The notes: generated by a model from the sequence alone, not told the origin. DNA of 64,000 bases from Siderastrea radians (GCA_964017195.1 OZ024889.1:53972711-54036710); one strand, 5' to 3'. Positions 46,991 to 59,420 are shown, counted from the stretch's first letter. Program-made: numbers and translations.

Positions 46991-47690
46991 TTAGATTTTT
47001 GAAGGGATGTGAGAAATGTCCAACTGTTTTGTTGCTCCTACAATTGTAGTCGACTTGCCAGTCCAGTACACTTTTTGTGCTACTTTGAAAGTTCTTTCAA
47101 AATTATTGTAAATAAACTGGTTTCCAGGGATGTGATAAATGTCCAACTGTTTTGTTGCTGACCTACAGTAATTACACAGGTTCATGCAATGGTGAAGACT
47201 GTTTAACAGAAAGGTCTCGCTTGCAGAGTATGGTATAAATTTTTGAACTGTATTACTAGCCATATAATAACAGGCCCAAATAATTCAGCTGTAGAGTAAG
47301 CTGGTCTATTATTTCACCTAGTGAGTTTAAAACTGAACAATCACACTGAAACAGCTGACATTACATATATTTCAATAAACAATCTTGGGTGCATTGAAAA
47401 ACATTTAATTGAGCAAAATCCTAAAAGAGGTAAATGAGTTCCAATCATGATTTGATTCCATTATAAGTGTCTTCACTAAAGAACTAAAGTTTGCAAACTT
47501 TTTATTAACCCTTTAAACCCTGATATAAAAATGCATATTCTCAATACTGATCTGCATACATTTCTTATGAAACTAGTAAGGAGAATTTGTCTAAATATCA
47601 AGACATCCTATCCTCAGTGATCAGTTCCATTATAAGTGTCTTCACTAAAGAACTAAAGTTTGCAAACGTTTTATTAAATACACTTGTTGG
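46991..47690. repeat. Pairs of short direct repeats
   Basis: GTGTCTTCACTAAAGAACTA (part of a ~50-bp block) occurs near 47465 and again near 47637, 172 bp apart. A block containing AAATGTCCAACTGTTTTGTT occurs near 47015 and 47136. Both pairs are near-identical direct repeats without coding meaning. Confidence 0.75.
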
Positions 47691-48746
47691 TATGTAGGTG
47701 AACACCCCAACAACAGCTTGCATCAAGACCCCATTATAATTAACTTATATCTGAATTACAGTGGTCTTGACAATCTTGCACTAAAGGAGTAACCCCCTCC
47801 CCCAATAACAAAAACAACAACAACAAAAAGGTGAGAAGATACAAGATATGAAGTGCTGCTGCAAAGAGCATGTTTATTTGCATTCTCTTCACAATATAAT
47901 GTCCTTTTACACATGTACATTCATCACCATGCAACCTGAATAATGTCCTGTTGCCAATGCGTGTTTCCATTTTTTTTTGCTCAGTCTTCCATGAAAACTT
48001 TTTCATCTTGGCCTGAAAAAAAAAACAAGCATATGATACAAATGTTGACATTAAATCAGTTTTGAAATTAATCAACAAGCACCTCTTGGATCCAACCTTT
48101 GTGCAAATGACAACACTTGAAAACAAAGGCAAGTAAGCATTTTTTTTAATTCTGATTATCAAAGGAGGGTGTAAGGTGGTAAGATCTGAAACATGTTACA
48201 TTTTGAAAGCATTTAGTACCACTATCATTTTGGACAAGGATTATGTTAACACTAAAAAAAAAAGTTGATGATCCTGGGCTACTAAGTGCACATTTAACAG
48301 AAACTACCCTGCATCCAGCATTTCTGGGGCAAAGACAACACCTAAAGGTAAAGCAGGGGTTATGAAAATTATTTTTACGAAAATTTAAACCACGTTTGAT
48401 TCGCAATGTGCCTGTGTCTATGACAAGCATCATTTTCCTAGTATTAGTGACTCTTGTGGCTGCCAATTTTGGGCCAATAATATTGTAATTTTTGTCCATG
48501 ACTATAATAACTGTAAGAACAGTATATTTTTATGTACTAAAAACAGATCAGAGTTAGCAACTGCATATCCAGATGAGCTTACAGGGGAGGTGCCCCAAGC
48601 AAAAAAGGGATGGGGGTACAAAAATGTTTCAGAATGAAAATAAATATATTCCCTTGGGGTACACTACAGCAACAGATAAATAATTGACTGACAACTAAAA
48701 ACAAAACCAAAAAAAAATTTAAATATAAAACTAGAAATACCCCAAA

Positions 48747-48910
48747 AGGTTCTTGCTCATCAAGCAATGTTTATAACAAAGAGTGAAAAATCTACTTGCT
48801 AAAAATGTTTAATTTTCAAAAATTTACACTTATATGCTTAAATGTTTCCATCTGGTTCTTGCTCGTCATATAAACAACAAACATCTTTATAACAGAGAGT
48901 GAAAAACCTT
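48747..48910. repeat. Two ~106-bp spaced direct repeats
   Basis: GGTTCTTGCTCATCA...TTTATAACAAAGAGTGAAAAA at about 48750 recurs in diverged form at about 48855. A small local tandem duplication. Confidence 0.6.
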
Positions 48911-49094
48911 AAGACACATTAAAATAATCCACACGTTGAAAATTTATTGTCAACCTACACATTTTTTATCGGCATGAAATGATACAAAAAGGGATTGTGG
49001 AAATTACAAAAGGCAAATAAAATATTGTAACTCTGCAAACCATGCTTACAGAAAGTCATGCATAGGCTTAATCTACATAAACGAGTAAAGAAAG

Positions 49095-49251
49095 TAAGCT
49101 TACATCTCGTAGACATAACTTGTATTAAAACACCGGAATAAGATACCATCTGAACAACATCCATGACATTCGACATGGTACGAATTATTCGCCCAAAACA
49201 GTCTACACGTATCAGGAAATTATCACTTCCCTGCCACCCGGTCCAAGCCAA
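49095..49251 (-). other. Possible coding exon of an unidentified minus-strand gene
   Basis: On the minus strand, after an AG near 49257, the frame reads DLAWTGWQGSDNFLIRVDCF and on through MSNVMDVVQMVSYSG to a GTAAGC donor-like site near 49102. Composition looks protein-like, but I recognise no family. I could not join it convincingly to flanking exons (a short ATGGCACAGAAAAG piece near 49372 and AG-bounded pieces near 48351 and 48015). Confidence 0.25.
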
Positions 49252-49727
49252 GTCATATATCTACAGAAAGCCCAGAAATCGACTTTTTACCCTTTTATAA
49301 TTTCTTTTTGGACCGGGTGGCGTGAAACTTACACCAAGCAAAAACGTTCAAATCACTGACCTTTTCTGTGCCATTTTTCCTCGCGAGGCAGCATCTTCCG
49401 ACGTCGACTGCAGAAAAATAAACCAACTGGCAGCAATTGTTGAACTGTCCCAGGATGCTAAATTGCCTACAGAATATGATCCACTTAATAACGAGGACAA
49501 ATCTAGTTTCGATTTCTCGCAGACGTGAAAAAAAGCCATCTGGCTATCGCCATAACACGGCAGCCATCACTCCTTTTTCTAATTCTTTTCTCGCGGGCAT
49601 TTTCGCTTCTGAACCAATTACATCGCTGGAAACCTGACACGTGATTTTCTGCGCAGCGCATGCGTACTACATTTTTCGCCAGTGAATGTCGTCACTTACC
49701 TTTTGCACGCGCACTCATACGTCAGGC

Positions 49728-49868
49728 CCCAGTTGTTCAAAAGTTGGATAGCGCTATCCAACGGATAAATCACTATCCAGTGGATAAGTGTTAGGGAAAC
49801 CAATTGCGTTATCCACTGGATAGAGATTTATCCGGTGGATAGCGCTATCCAACTTTTGAACAACTGGG
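49728..49868. mobile_element. Palindromic MITE with CCCAGTTGTTCAAAAG ends
   Basis: CCCAGTTGTTCAAAAGTTGG at left is reverse-complemented at right. TGGATAGCGCTATCCA and GTGGATAA units repeat inside. It is 141 bp, strongly hairpin-forming and non-coding. Confidence 0.85.
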
Positions 49869-50399
49869 TCCAGATAAACAAAACTTGTGAACTCCATGAA
49901 AACATTACTTGCACCCGCATAATTTGAGCGTTGCTTTCAACTGCGGATAAACATCGGCTTACCTGCAGAATACCCCGCCACTTATTTCCATCTCATTGAA
50001 TAACAAAAGTGCCTATTGTGTTATGCCTCGTCCTTCAAAGCGTTCCGACACATGTAAATGAAGTGGCCGGGTATTCTGCAAGTGCATGGACATTCATATG
50101 TAAATATTGTATATGTCCGGAGAAATGACAAAAGAATTTGTTAACAAAAAAAAAAAAAACAAATCTGTCGCGTAACAAGCTTGCAAGCGTATCACAGCGC
50201 GCGCAGCTTTTTGACAGCATTCACGGCATGTGTCAGCTTCAAAACTGGTTGAGAGCTGGTTAGAAACAGGTATTTTTAATTAGTTCGTCCAAAATCCTGG
50301 ACGGCGGCAGATCAAAGAATCGGACGGTTTTGCGCAGAGGTTACTTATTCGCCCGCCGGAACATACACAGGGTCCAGAGGAGCGAAGTTCGAGCAGAAC

Positions 50400-51218
50400 G
50401 TTTAGTTTTCTTTGCGAAAGACAACCGACATAATATGCTGCGAACTGGCGTTACTCGCGTTACCTATATTTTTACCGCAGGTCAAATTACTGTGGGCTCT
50501 TAGTGTTAATGAGATCGACTTACACTAAAAAGTTCGTGATAGACGGACTCCTCGATGTTCGAAATTTTAGGAACCTAAATCGACTTCCTAACGTTGTCTG
50601 GCCTTTTAGACAAAGAGCAATGGCTCAAGAATTAAGGGGAAAACAACAACAAGAACAACACTTCTAGTCTTCATAAGGGTAACAAATTTTGCGAGCAGCA
50701 AACAGAAAAAATATTCCCTTCCCTACGGTAGTTTCCATGCACAATCAATTCACTCTGTTTAATCATCCTAAAAAAAATAAATGTCAAATACTTTGACATT
50801 GTTGAAATCCTAATTTCTCCTTTTCTTTTTTAGTTGGAGACAGAACAGTAGACGATTTGAGGCTGCAGTCCGGCTCATGGTCTCTTGTGGTCTCCAGAGG
50901 TCCCTGTGTTCCATACGAGTCCATTCCTTATGAGTCCCCAGTTCATTTTGCCCCAGGAATAACTGCCCCTGAGTCGATACCATTTTATGGTTCAATGAAC
51001 CTCATTTGAGAGTGACTCAAATCGATAATCGCCGAATACAGGATCTACCCTCCTGCACAAAGGTCCAATAGGACGCTAGGGAAATTCCGCTGAGCAAGTA
51101 GATTGAAGGCTACCTTCTCTTGCGCCTGTACTTACTTCGCTCAGCGGCTTTTCTCCTCTCCTTAATTCCTTTTGAGCCTCAGCGGAGTAGAGACCGGTTT
51201 TTGCAAATTTTGTACAGT
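50400..51218. other. Intergenic, no gene recognised
   Basis: No conserved ORF or clear repeat seen. Confidence 0.35.
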
Positions 51219-51247
51219 TATGAATGAATGAATGAATGAACGAACGA

Positions 51248-51278
<31 letters not shown>

Positions 51279-51327
51279 AGCGAACGAACGAACGAACGAA
51301 CGAACGAACGAACGAACGAATGAATCA
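51219..51327. repeat. Compound (AATG)n-(AACG)n microsatellite
   Basis: About 108 bp of tetranucleotides: ATGA units, then about 20 CGAA units with a short CGAG interruption, then ATGA units again. Confidence 0.95.
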
Positions 51328-51989
51328 TAATAATCTTTGATGAGGATGTCAACTTCACTGTATAAAAACTAGTGATTTACAGAAGGGTCCTCTTTAATTA
51401 AGACTAAACCATTATGCTAAAAAATAATTTAATATATAGACTTAGCCAAGCCTAAAAGCGGAGCCGCGAAGGAATAAACTGGTGTTCGTTTCTCAAAAAC
51501 AGTCCTGAAACTTTTCGGTCTGAAATATATTTCGGGGCTTTTTTTGTCTCGTTCGCTTTCGAAAAGTGTTTCTCAAAAAGCCTGAAAGTGTTCCGAATTG
51601 TCCTCCAATATTTTGGGGATCTGTTCTGTAAAACCAAGCTCGAAAGGTCATTCTAGAGGCTGAGCACAGCTTGATTATTTTACTCACGAGTCGTCTTGCT
51701 TGGTGTTTGCAATGTTTCTATATCCTGTCATTAACTGTCAAGGCTTGTCAAATCTCCTTGGATTATTGGCTGTTCGCTTGAATGAACTTGAAACGGCGCT
51801 CATTTACAAAAACAAAATAAAATTTATTCGAGTATTTAAATGGGTTATCTTCATCGCGTTCGGATGTTAACAAATAACATGAACTGCTACTAAATAAAAA
51901 TATTAGTCTGGTCAAAAATTATACTGACATTTCACCGCCATTTTACTGGGACTACCCGAAAGAAAGGATCTGGGGAGCTTCTAAGCACT

Positions 51990-52550
51990 TGTGATAAACT
52001 TATTGAAGAAATGTCGCGTAGGTTTTAGCAGCCGCGAAAAAATTCAAGCACTTTGAGGAACACACATTACTTACCGGATAAAATAGCTTTAATCTCAAAA
52101 CTGCTCCGCTTATAGTTACTTAAGTAATCCTTATATTTCGTTCTTCAACTTGAGACCATCGAGATTGAAAACAAACAAACAAACACCGTCCAAACATTCT
52201 TAACTCTGTGACATAAGTTTTGCGGCTGCAAATTGTCTGAAATTCGAGCGCTTTTAAAAATGCACAGAACTGTTTTTGGAAGCTTTTCGGATATAATAGG
52301 TTTAAACCGACAACTGCTTCGCTTATAGTTTTTCAAATAACTGTTATATTTCATTCTCTAACTAGAGACCATCAAGATTCAAAACAAAGAAACGCCAAAC
52401 ACGCTTTAATTAAATAATGCCGGCATAAGTTTTGCGGATGCGAAGTAAGCCTATATAAAGTTAGGCGCTTTGAGGAACGCACAAAACTGTTTTCGGAAGC
52501 TTTTGGGATAAAATAGCTGTAAACCGACAACTGCTTCGCTTAAAAGATTA
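51990..52550. repeat. Diverged tandem repeat, unit ~210-220 bp, about 2.5 copies
   Basis: Landmarks recur in order: ACTGCTTCGCTTATAGTT (about 52102, 52311, 52531), GAGACCATCAAGATT (about 52153, 52365), CATAAGTTTTGCGG (about 52211, 52430) and GGAAGCTTTTGGGATA. No coding sequence. Confidence 0.8.
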
Positions 52551-53339
52551 TTACTATTGAAAACGTCTAGGACAAGAAAATCGACAGTTGCACAAAGAGA
52601 TGGACCGGGCAGCCAAAATTGAAAGCAAAGCTTGTGCAGTTGTCTTGCGGCTGTGCTTAGACCTACTGTTATGAATAAACAAACACAAAATAATGGACAG
52701 AGAAATCATTTTTGAAAAAAGTTTATTCGAAAACCTGTAAGTTTACACTTAAATGCAATTCGCGTTACACTTCCAAAATCGTAGGTCGGTCCACGCGAGT
52801 GAAATCGGCTGAGCATGGCAAAATATTCAAGAATCTGTCACAAATCTGAGCGCGTTTTCTAGTAATTTTTTAAAGTCAAAAGTAAATGACCATTTCAAAA
52901 CGTAATTTCTTTCATCGTAATACTCGAAATCATGTACCTTAGACCCTTTAAAAACTTCACTTACTCAGTTGTGTTTCAGAACAGGGCAAACTCTCCGCCG
53001 TGAAGAAAACAAAGCGATGAAGTCCTTTGAATGCAGCTTTCGTAACTTGAACTTTTCGCCTTTTACCAGTATTCTTTTGAACTTTTTCTTTCCATTTATA
53101 GATATTACATGTTTTTTTTTTGTCAAGTATAAAACTTGAGTACTCTCGAGCAATCGTTAAATGCTAAAGAAGTTGGAGCTTTTAAAGAAACCTCTTTTTC
53201 AAAAGCGACGAAGGTCATGCGATTTCCCGCCAAGAAAAACGCTGGTTGCCCAAAAGCACCGCGCGATTTCCTGCCAAGAAAAGATGGCATTCTCTACCCC
53301 CCGTCGGGTTGTGTTGGGACTTCCCTCCCCCTCCCACAG

Positions 53340-53385
53340 AGTCTGTGCGGACGGACGGACGTATGGACGTACGGACGGACGGTCA
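53340..53385. repeat. Short GGAC/ACGG repeat
   Basis: GCGGACGGACGGACGTATGG followed by further ACGGACGG units, about 40 bp. Confidence 0.7.
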
Positions 53386-53813
53386 CGTGACTATTACGTC
53401 AGAACCAAAATTTCTTGGATTGATAGTTTACTTAGTTTACCAAATTTCTTTAGCAATGGAACTCCGCTGGCGGGCTTTGCCCGCAGGCTCCGCTATAATA
53501 CTAATATAAACGTTGAAAAACTTAGGATATTACAGTGTAAAATTAAAAACTAGAGATTTTCACGAAGACATATTACAGCTAAGGCAAGATATGAAAAGTA
53601 AAAGGTTGCAGAAGAAGAGGTTAAACCGTAAAAGACAACCGGTGGACTGATTAAACAGCTAGCGGAATTCGTGTTTAGATAAATAGGAAAAAGGGAAAAG
53701 GCACAAGGCTAATCTGCGATCAGACTCTGTTTTTCGTTTCGCTCGATGAAATGTTCAGGCGGGAAAGGTGAAACGAAAAATCGAAGTTTCAAAAAGTTAT
53801 TTATATATTTTTT

Positions 53814-53935
53814 AGACTGCGAGTAGTCTCTAATTTTGGCGATCGCTTGTGGGGCGGGCGAAATACACGCGCGCGCGCGAAATTTCGAGGAGACGCGACG
53901 CGAGGGGAGCGAAAATTAGAGACTACTCGCAGTCT
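53814..53935. mobile_element. MITE with AGACTGCGAGTAGTCTCTAA ends
   Basis: AGACTGCGAGTAGTCTCTAA at 53814 is exactly reverse-complemented ending at 53935. The flanks are the same AT-rich string (ATATATTTTTT) on both sides, a probable 8-11-bp target duplication. The interior is CpG-rich (CGCGCGCGCG). Confidence 0.85.
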
Positions 53936-54125
53936 ATATATTTTTTTTAATTTTAGCGAGCGACCCACGTGACAGAAAATTCGGCGTGATCGGAGATTAA
54001 CACCAGACAAACGCGCAAGAGAGTCAAGAGGAGGCTTTTTAAAGAGACTGTCATGCAGTTGTCTTTTTTTGGAGGGGTGATGTCGGGTATTAATATTATT
54101 TTAAATATCACTTAGTAAAGCTTTA

Positions 54126-54417
54126 GAGCGGTTTTCAAATGAGTGTCGTAAAACCAAAACCAAAGTAATTACCCCAGCCAATCACAACAAACACAAATTA
54201 TCCAATGAACCAATCAGAACTCGAAGCAAGTACATGTTACTGGCGTCAAGCGCGGGAAAAAACGTGCGAGCGCGAGCAAGTCGCGACTGATTGGTTTGAG
54301 TTTTACTCCTGATTGGTCGAGAAAGTGGCGCGAGATTTTTTAACCAATCACAGAGCGAAGTAAAGCAAAACCAAAGCAAAACACGAATTACTTTCGACAC
54401 TCAATTGAAAACCGCTC
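54126..54417 (+). mobile_element. MITE, TA-flanked GAGCGGTTTTC family (young copy 2)
   Basis: A 292-bp near-twin of 41197-41486 in the same orientation, with TA on both sides. It keeps all six CCAAT/ATTGG boxes and a matching inverted end pair. Confidence 0.9.
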
Positions 54418-54419
54418 TA

Positions 54420-55639
54420 AGTCAGGGTTTTACCTGAAAAATGCACATTTTTGCATCAATTGTAATAGCTCTGGTTTTCATCAGAACCATAACAAACTAT
54501 GTATCACTGGAAAGCTCTTGGCGTGAGGATTATGAAAATGTGTATTTAAATGCAGTATTGATTTTTGTAACTTGATACTAAGCCCCTAAAATACCACATG
54601 CTGTGGTTGACCTAAATCTTGTTGAGTAAAGATTTTAGCATGTAGTTTCACATGAAACAAAAAGTTTTACTAATTTTCTAAAGTGAACAAATTGTTTATT
54701 GGGATGAATGAGGGATTTTGTAAAGCCATGACACCCATCTAAAGTTGCGCAAAATTCAAAAGCATTTCTTTTGATAACTTTTATTCTAAACACTTAATGG
54801 CAAATCCCTTCATTCATCCCATCTAACTCCAAGAGACTTAGCAATCCTGAAAATTTCAGGTCAATAGCTCAAATCCTTCTTGAGTTATCTTTTAACAAGT
54901 GAAAACACTTGATCCAGTGTGATATGATATTACTGTGATTGTGTGATAGCTTTGATTATCGTTTGTCTCGCTTAAAATATCACACAATTTAACCACGATA
55001 TTGTCACTTTGATGTGGATCGCGATGTTTTGACCGCTTACTGCTGGCCCGGTCTTCGTCAGGAGATGGTGTCGACTGGGCATGTGTGTAGCACCATGGCT
55101 GTTTGTGATTGGCGCATTTCGATCCTCGCAGTGTTCTTTTTTGTGATTGGAGGATTTCGATCCCCATTATTGCTCTAATTAGAAGCTGCTCCCTCTGCGG
55201 TCCGCTGTGCTACCGATCGGCTTTTGTGTTGTTTGATTGTGGGCATCCACGCTTCTGGAATTTCAATTCCGTTATCTCTGTTGATGTTTAGCTTTTAGTG
55301 TTCGTTTGACCAAACTGTGAAGTCGAGAAGCACAGTTTTTTATGCGTTTTTGCATTTCGCGCTAAGTAATGTATTTTCAAATGTCTCCGTTTCACCCGTC
55401 CAGGTACTAAGGCGTTTATGGCAAAACGACATAGCGTGACGTCACGTCGCCTCAAACAGTTCGGATTGTCTGCTTACATGAAGCTCTCACAGAGTAAGGT
55501 GGAGGTATTGTCATTAGAAGATAGAAAGGTTCTATAGCTACGTTCTATTTGAGAAGAATTTTACAGTATCTATGGGCGATAATCTTAAGTGTAGACAGCT
55601 ATAACTGTAGTGTTCCAAACCTGCTAAAATCACTACTTG
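54420..55639. other. Intergenic, no gene recognised
   Basis: Unassigned sequence. Minus-strand reading around 55040-55160 gives a hydrophilic peptide without a known domain. Nothing else supported. Confidence 0.35.
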
Positions 55640-56470
55640 ATACAGAGTATTACAAGAAAAAGAGTTGTAAAGTTTCTTAGAGACTTTTAAAGTTCAAAGT
55701 GTGAATTTGGTTGAAAGGTCGCTGTAAAAAGTCTAGAATCTCTTAGGTTCTAGAATAGCTAGACTGTCTAGGAGAGTTCTAAAGGTTCTAAAACGTCTAA
55801 AGTCAAAATGTGGGTTCAAACGTAAGTTCTAAAATCTCTAAAGCTCGAGAAAAGCTAGAGTTTCTAGAAGGGTTCTAAAGTTCTAAAATTTCTTAAGTTA
55901 AAATGTGGGTTCTGTGAAAAGTATAGGCCGCTCTAAAATGTCTAAAAATCTTCTAAGTGCTAGATTAGCTAGAGTGTCTAAAAGTGGACGCAGACGCTTT
56001 AAGAACGAGACATTGACGTGCGTAATTTGAATGTTTGTTTTAGGTACAAGTTGCGCTTGTTTTCTGTTGTTCGAATCGAATAATGCAATGCCAAATTAAG
56101 AAAGAGAAATACAAATAAATGAATCGAGCAAGGTTTCCTGCTGTTCAAAACGACCGCGCTATGAGCAATGTACACACATGCTTAAAGTCGAAAACAGAAA
56201 TGAACAATTCTGAAGAAGTAGAAGTTCTTGAAGGTGAAGAAACTTGTTAACAGGCATGAATAATTCTAAAGCATTAGAAGCTTTAGAAGGTCGATAACAG
56301 AGGTGAACAATTCTAGAACTTTCATCAGAAGTTTTAGAAAGACGATAACAGACACGACCATCCTAGAACTTTAGAAGTTTAGACGCCTCTAAAGGCAGGT
56401 CTTTCACTCATTTTATATTGACAACGATGTTTTCTATTTAAAACAATTCTAGAATGCTATAGAACCTTCT
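55640..56470. repeat. Degenerate TTCTAGAA/TCTAAAG-rich array
   Basis: About 800 bp in which TCTAGAA, TTCTAAAG, TAGAAG and related words recur every 10-30 bp on both strands. The unit is too degenerate for a fixed period. TTCTAGAA contains the inverted GAA arrangement of heat-shock-factor sites. Confidence 0.65.
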
Positions 56471-56610
56471 AATGTCAATACCTGCACCGTTATATATGCC
56501 GCCTTCCTCCCCCCCTTCCAACCCTAGAGAATTTCGTCTTTCGGTTGTCGCGCCTGCACGCACTTCGCGCAGCGGACAACCAATAACGTCCCATCGAACC
56601 GCTGCGGAGT

Positions 56611-56681
56611 CAATCTCGTACCCAGAGTCCACTGGCTTTTTGGTCAGCGGGAGGTCGCCAGTAGAGACTCTGGGATAATGG
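56611..56681 (+). mobile_element. 71-bp dispersed element (copy 1)
   Basis: CAATCTCGTACCCAGAGTCC through GACTCTGGGATAATGG. It has its own inverted pair CCCAGAGTC/GACTCTGGG. An identical copy in opposite orientation is at 63311-63381. Confidence 0.75.
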
Positions 56682-56839
56682 GATTTTTTATCCCAGAAAA
56701 CGTGGGATTCCGGTCTTAGTGCGCATGCTTTAGTTCGAAACGGAAGTCAAATGTCGTGCAATAGCAGCCATGCGATCCCTGCACAGTTGATCCTTACACA
56801 CGATTGAAGACACTTGAAATTTTTGAACAAGAAGTATGG

Positions 56840-57037
56840 TTATATATTTTGTGTGTTTGTATGTAACGAAACGTTTTAAGCGTTTAATCAGAGGCTCAGT
56901 TTTGATTATATATTTTGCGTGTTTATGTACAACGAAACGTTTTAAGCGTATAATTAGAGGCCTAGATTTGATTATATATTTTGCGTGTTTATGATAACGA
57001 AACGTTTTAAGCGTGTAATCAGAGGCTTAGATTTGGT
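56840..57037 (+). repeat. Tandem repeat, 66-bp unit, three copies
   Basis: Units start with TTATATATTTTG at 56840, 56906 and 56972, with a partial fourth at 57037. Each contains AACGAAACGTTTTAAGCG. Copies differ at several positions. Confidence 0.9.
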
Positions 57038-57648
57038 TATATTATTTCGTTCAGACTGTTACTGATGTGTATCGCCCACTGCATGAAAGTTTGGTTTGAA
57101 GTTAATTGTTAGAATAAAATTGTCCAGTTTCCATCAACATCTTCTGCAAAGTACGTGCCTTACTTTATGAACCTCAAGTATGACAGTTTCAATGTGCCAC
57201 AATTCTATCTATTGTGATTGGCGAAACCAGTAAAGTCAGTTCTAAGAAATGTTTCTTTTTTGTGTGGGTAACATTGTATTACAATAAATTTAATACCATT
57301 CAATTCATGTATGTTATGCGTTTTGGAGTTATTGGAGATTTTTAAAAGTATGACCAAACGTCACTGCATCCAAAACGTGCTAGTTAACCGGCCGTCGCCA
57401 TGATGGCGACCGCCGGTTTATAAAATGGACGCGGTTTTTCCTGAAGGCAAGTTGGCTTAACATACGAAGAAAGTGCTGTAAAGCTTGTGGTACGGGTACT
57501 CAAGAGCGGTACTGTCTTATATAAGACGCATGCGCATGTTAGTCTTCTGAATGTTACCTTCCTATGTTTTTGTCTTTTAATTTACTGTATTTAAGATATG
57601 AACGGCGAAGGGTTGTTTAAGTTTGGGGTTTTTTGTACAGTACAGCCC

Positions 57649-59418
57649 AAAAATAATGCACGCGCAAGAACTTCTTTTTGCGTCCGCAAGCCGAGAACTT
57701 CTTGCGGCTACTTGCAGGATGCCTGCGCTTGAATACTGCAAGCCGCAAGAACGTCTTTGCGTTTAGAAGTTAAAACCGCAAGAACTTCTTTGTGGTAAGA
57801 TATCTGGACCGCAAGTAAGCGCAAGAACGTCTTTGCGCTGACAACCCGGAACCCGGAGAAGGTAAAAAAGAGACCACTTTGTAGCGCAAGGCACGTTCGA
57901 AATTGGCTGCCTTTGTAACTTGCAATCAGTTGTTTATTTGGTCCCTTGTAAGTTTTTTTCTTCGGTTTAGAATTTTTTATCCGATAAAGAGTTCACTAGG
58001 TTCTGAATTTGACACTGGTCGCCTTCTATGTTATTTTTTAACGGCTAGGGAGAAACGAGACGCAAACGAAGCACGCGTATGTTATTGTTTATGAGTCCCG
58101 GAGTCCCAGACATGCGGTACGCTTAGCGGCGCGGAAGATTTCGCTCGATTTATTTCACTTAAATGAGGAACAATGGCAAAGCACAGTCCATCAGTCACAT
58201 TATTAAAGAACCGACATTCACCTGTTCAGTGTTGCTGTACTTCCACCAACAAATTAAACTCGGACAAATACTTTTAATTAGTTGCGCTCACACGTGTGAG
58301 AAATGAACATGGTCACTCAGATGAGAAGAAATAATACCCGAAGTCTTAATTGGAAAAACACATTAAGTTTGTAAAAATAGTTCCACTCATTACGCTGAAG
58401 TCGATATCACATTTTAAATCTTCGAAGTAAACCAAAAAAGTCTGAAGGAAACTAAAACTCCGCGATCTGAAAGAAATTCGGCACGTCAATTCTAACCTGA
58501 GTAAACACAAATCTGCCGTATGCAAATTCGGTATGATTTGCTTGAATGACATTTTGTAACGCAATGCATGAGCAGTTCTCTAAGCCGTCAAGACAGCAAG
58601 CCCGGGCAGCAAGCTGTGTCGAAAGGCGAATGTGTAGTTGAAATCATATGTCTATGCTATTTCTTCGAGTATCCCTTTTTTGCTGGGAAATTAAACTGGT
58701 AAAGATGCAGGGATTCTTGATGACTTCACCCACGAGATGGCATGACCTCCTGCATGTGTAAGCCTTGTCTTGTCTTGCCTGTCAAAGAAGAGTTCGCGCA
58801 GTTTGCCACAATTATAGCTTTTGGACCTTTTTGTTTCTATTTCTTGGATGGAATAAAAAACTGAATTGAGTCAGTTCTGAGTTGAACCCGTATCACTGTA
58901 TCTGAGACACGCTTAAAAAATTGTTCATGTTTTGTCATATGCCGGAGATCATGTTTACCGGGTGTTTATCTTGCAGTCGGAAAGCTGGCGGATATTCCAT
59001 TTCGTGATGTGAATTTTCTTCGATACTTCGGTTGTTCGAACATTTGCTTCCTTGATTTTTTTATTAGCCTTATGAACTTTCGCTTGACTTGGCGAATTGT
59101 CGCGCCAACACGCCAACACGCCAACACGGCGAAAAATCGCTCGAAAGCTCGGTGAGATTCGCTCTCATTACTTTTGCAATACCTCACACTAACACGAGCA
59201 CTACAAGTTTCTTCGGCTGGACCCTCAGTACTTCTTGCACCTTCTTGCGGCTTGCGGTAACATTAGTACCTTCTTGCGGCTAGATTTTCAACTTCTTGCG
59301 TTTCGAATGTTCTTGCGGGTAAACTGCAAAAACCTAGCACTTTCACTTCTTGCGCGGGCTTGCGTGTTCTTGCGGCGCAAGAACTTCTTGCGCCACTTCT
59401 TGCGCGTGCATTATTTTT
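57649..59418. mobile_element. 1.8-kb element with CTTCTTGCG subterminal repeat clusters
   Basis: AAAAATAATGCACGCGCAAG at 57649 is reverse-complemented (with one C/T-type mismatch) at 59399-59418. Within about 200 bp of each end CTTCTTGCG/CGCAAGAAG occurs many times in both orientations. The interior has no long ORF; a weak minus-strand 73-codon ORF (59187-58966) is unassigned. It looks like a non-autonomous DNA transposon. Confidence 0.75.
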
Positions 59419-59420
59419 GA

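Larger units (their letters stand above)
46201..50359. repeat. Inverted 37-bp repeats bounding ~4.1 kb
   Basis: CCGGCGGGCGAATAAGTAAC plus the following 17 bp at 46201-46237 are exactly reverse-complemented at 50323-50359. A second inverted pair, TCACTGGCGAAAAATGT, lies at 46286-46302 and 49669-49685. The distance between the two pairs differs (about 50 bp at left, about 640 bp at right), so extra sequence, including a MITE at 49728-49868, entered the right side. It could be an element end or a duplicated promoter-like segment. Confidence 0.7.

Noticed and set aside
53136..53553. Overlapping + strand ORFs of 84-130 codons
   Set aside because: They run through the GGAC repeat and repeat-like sequence; frames overlap and none resembles a protein family.
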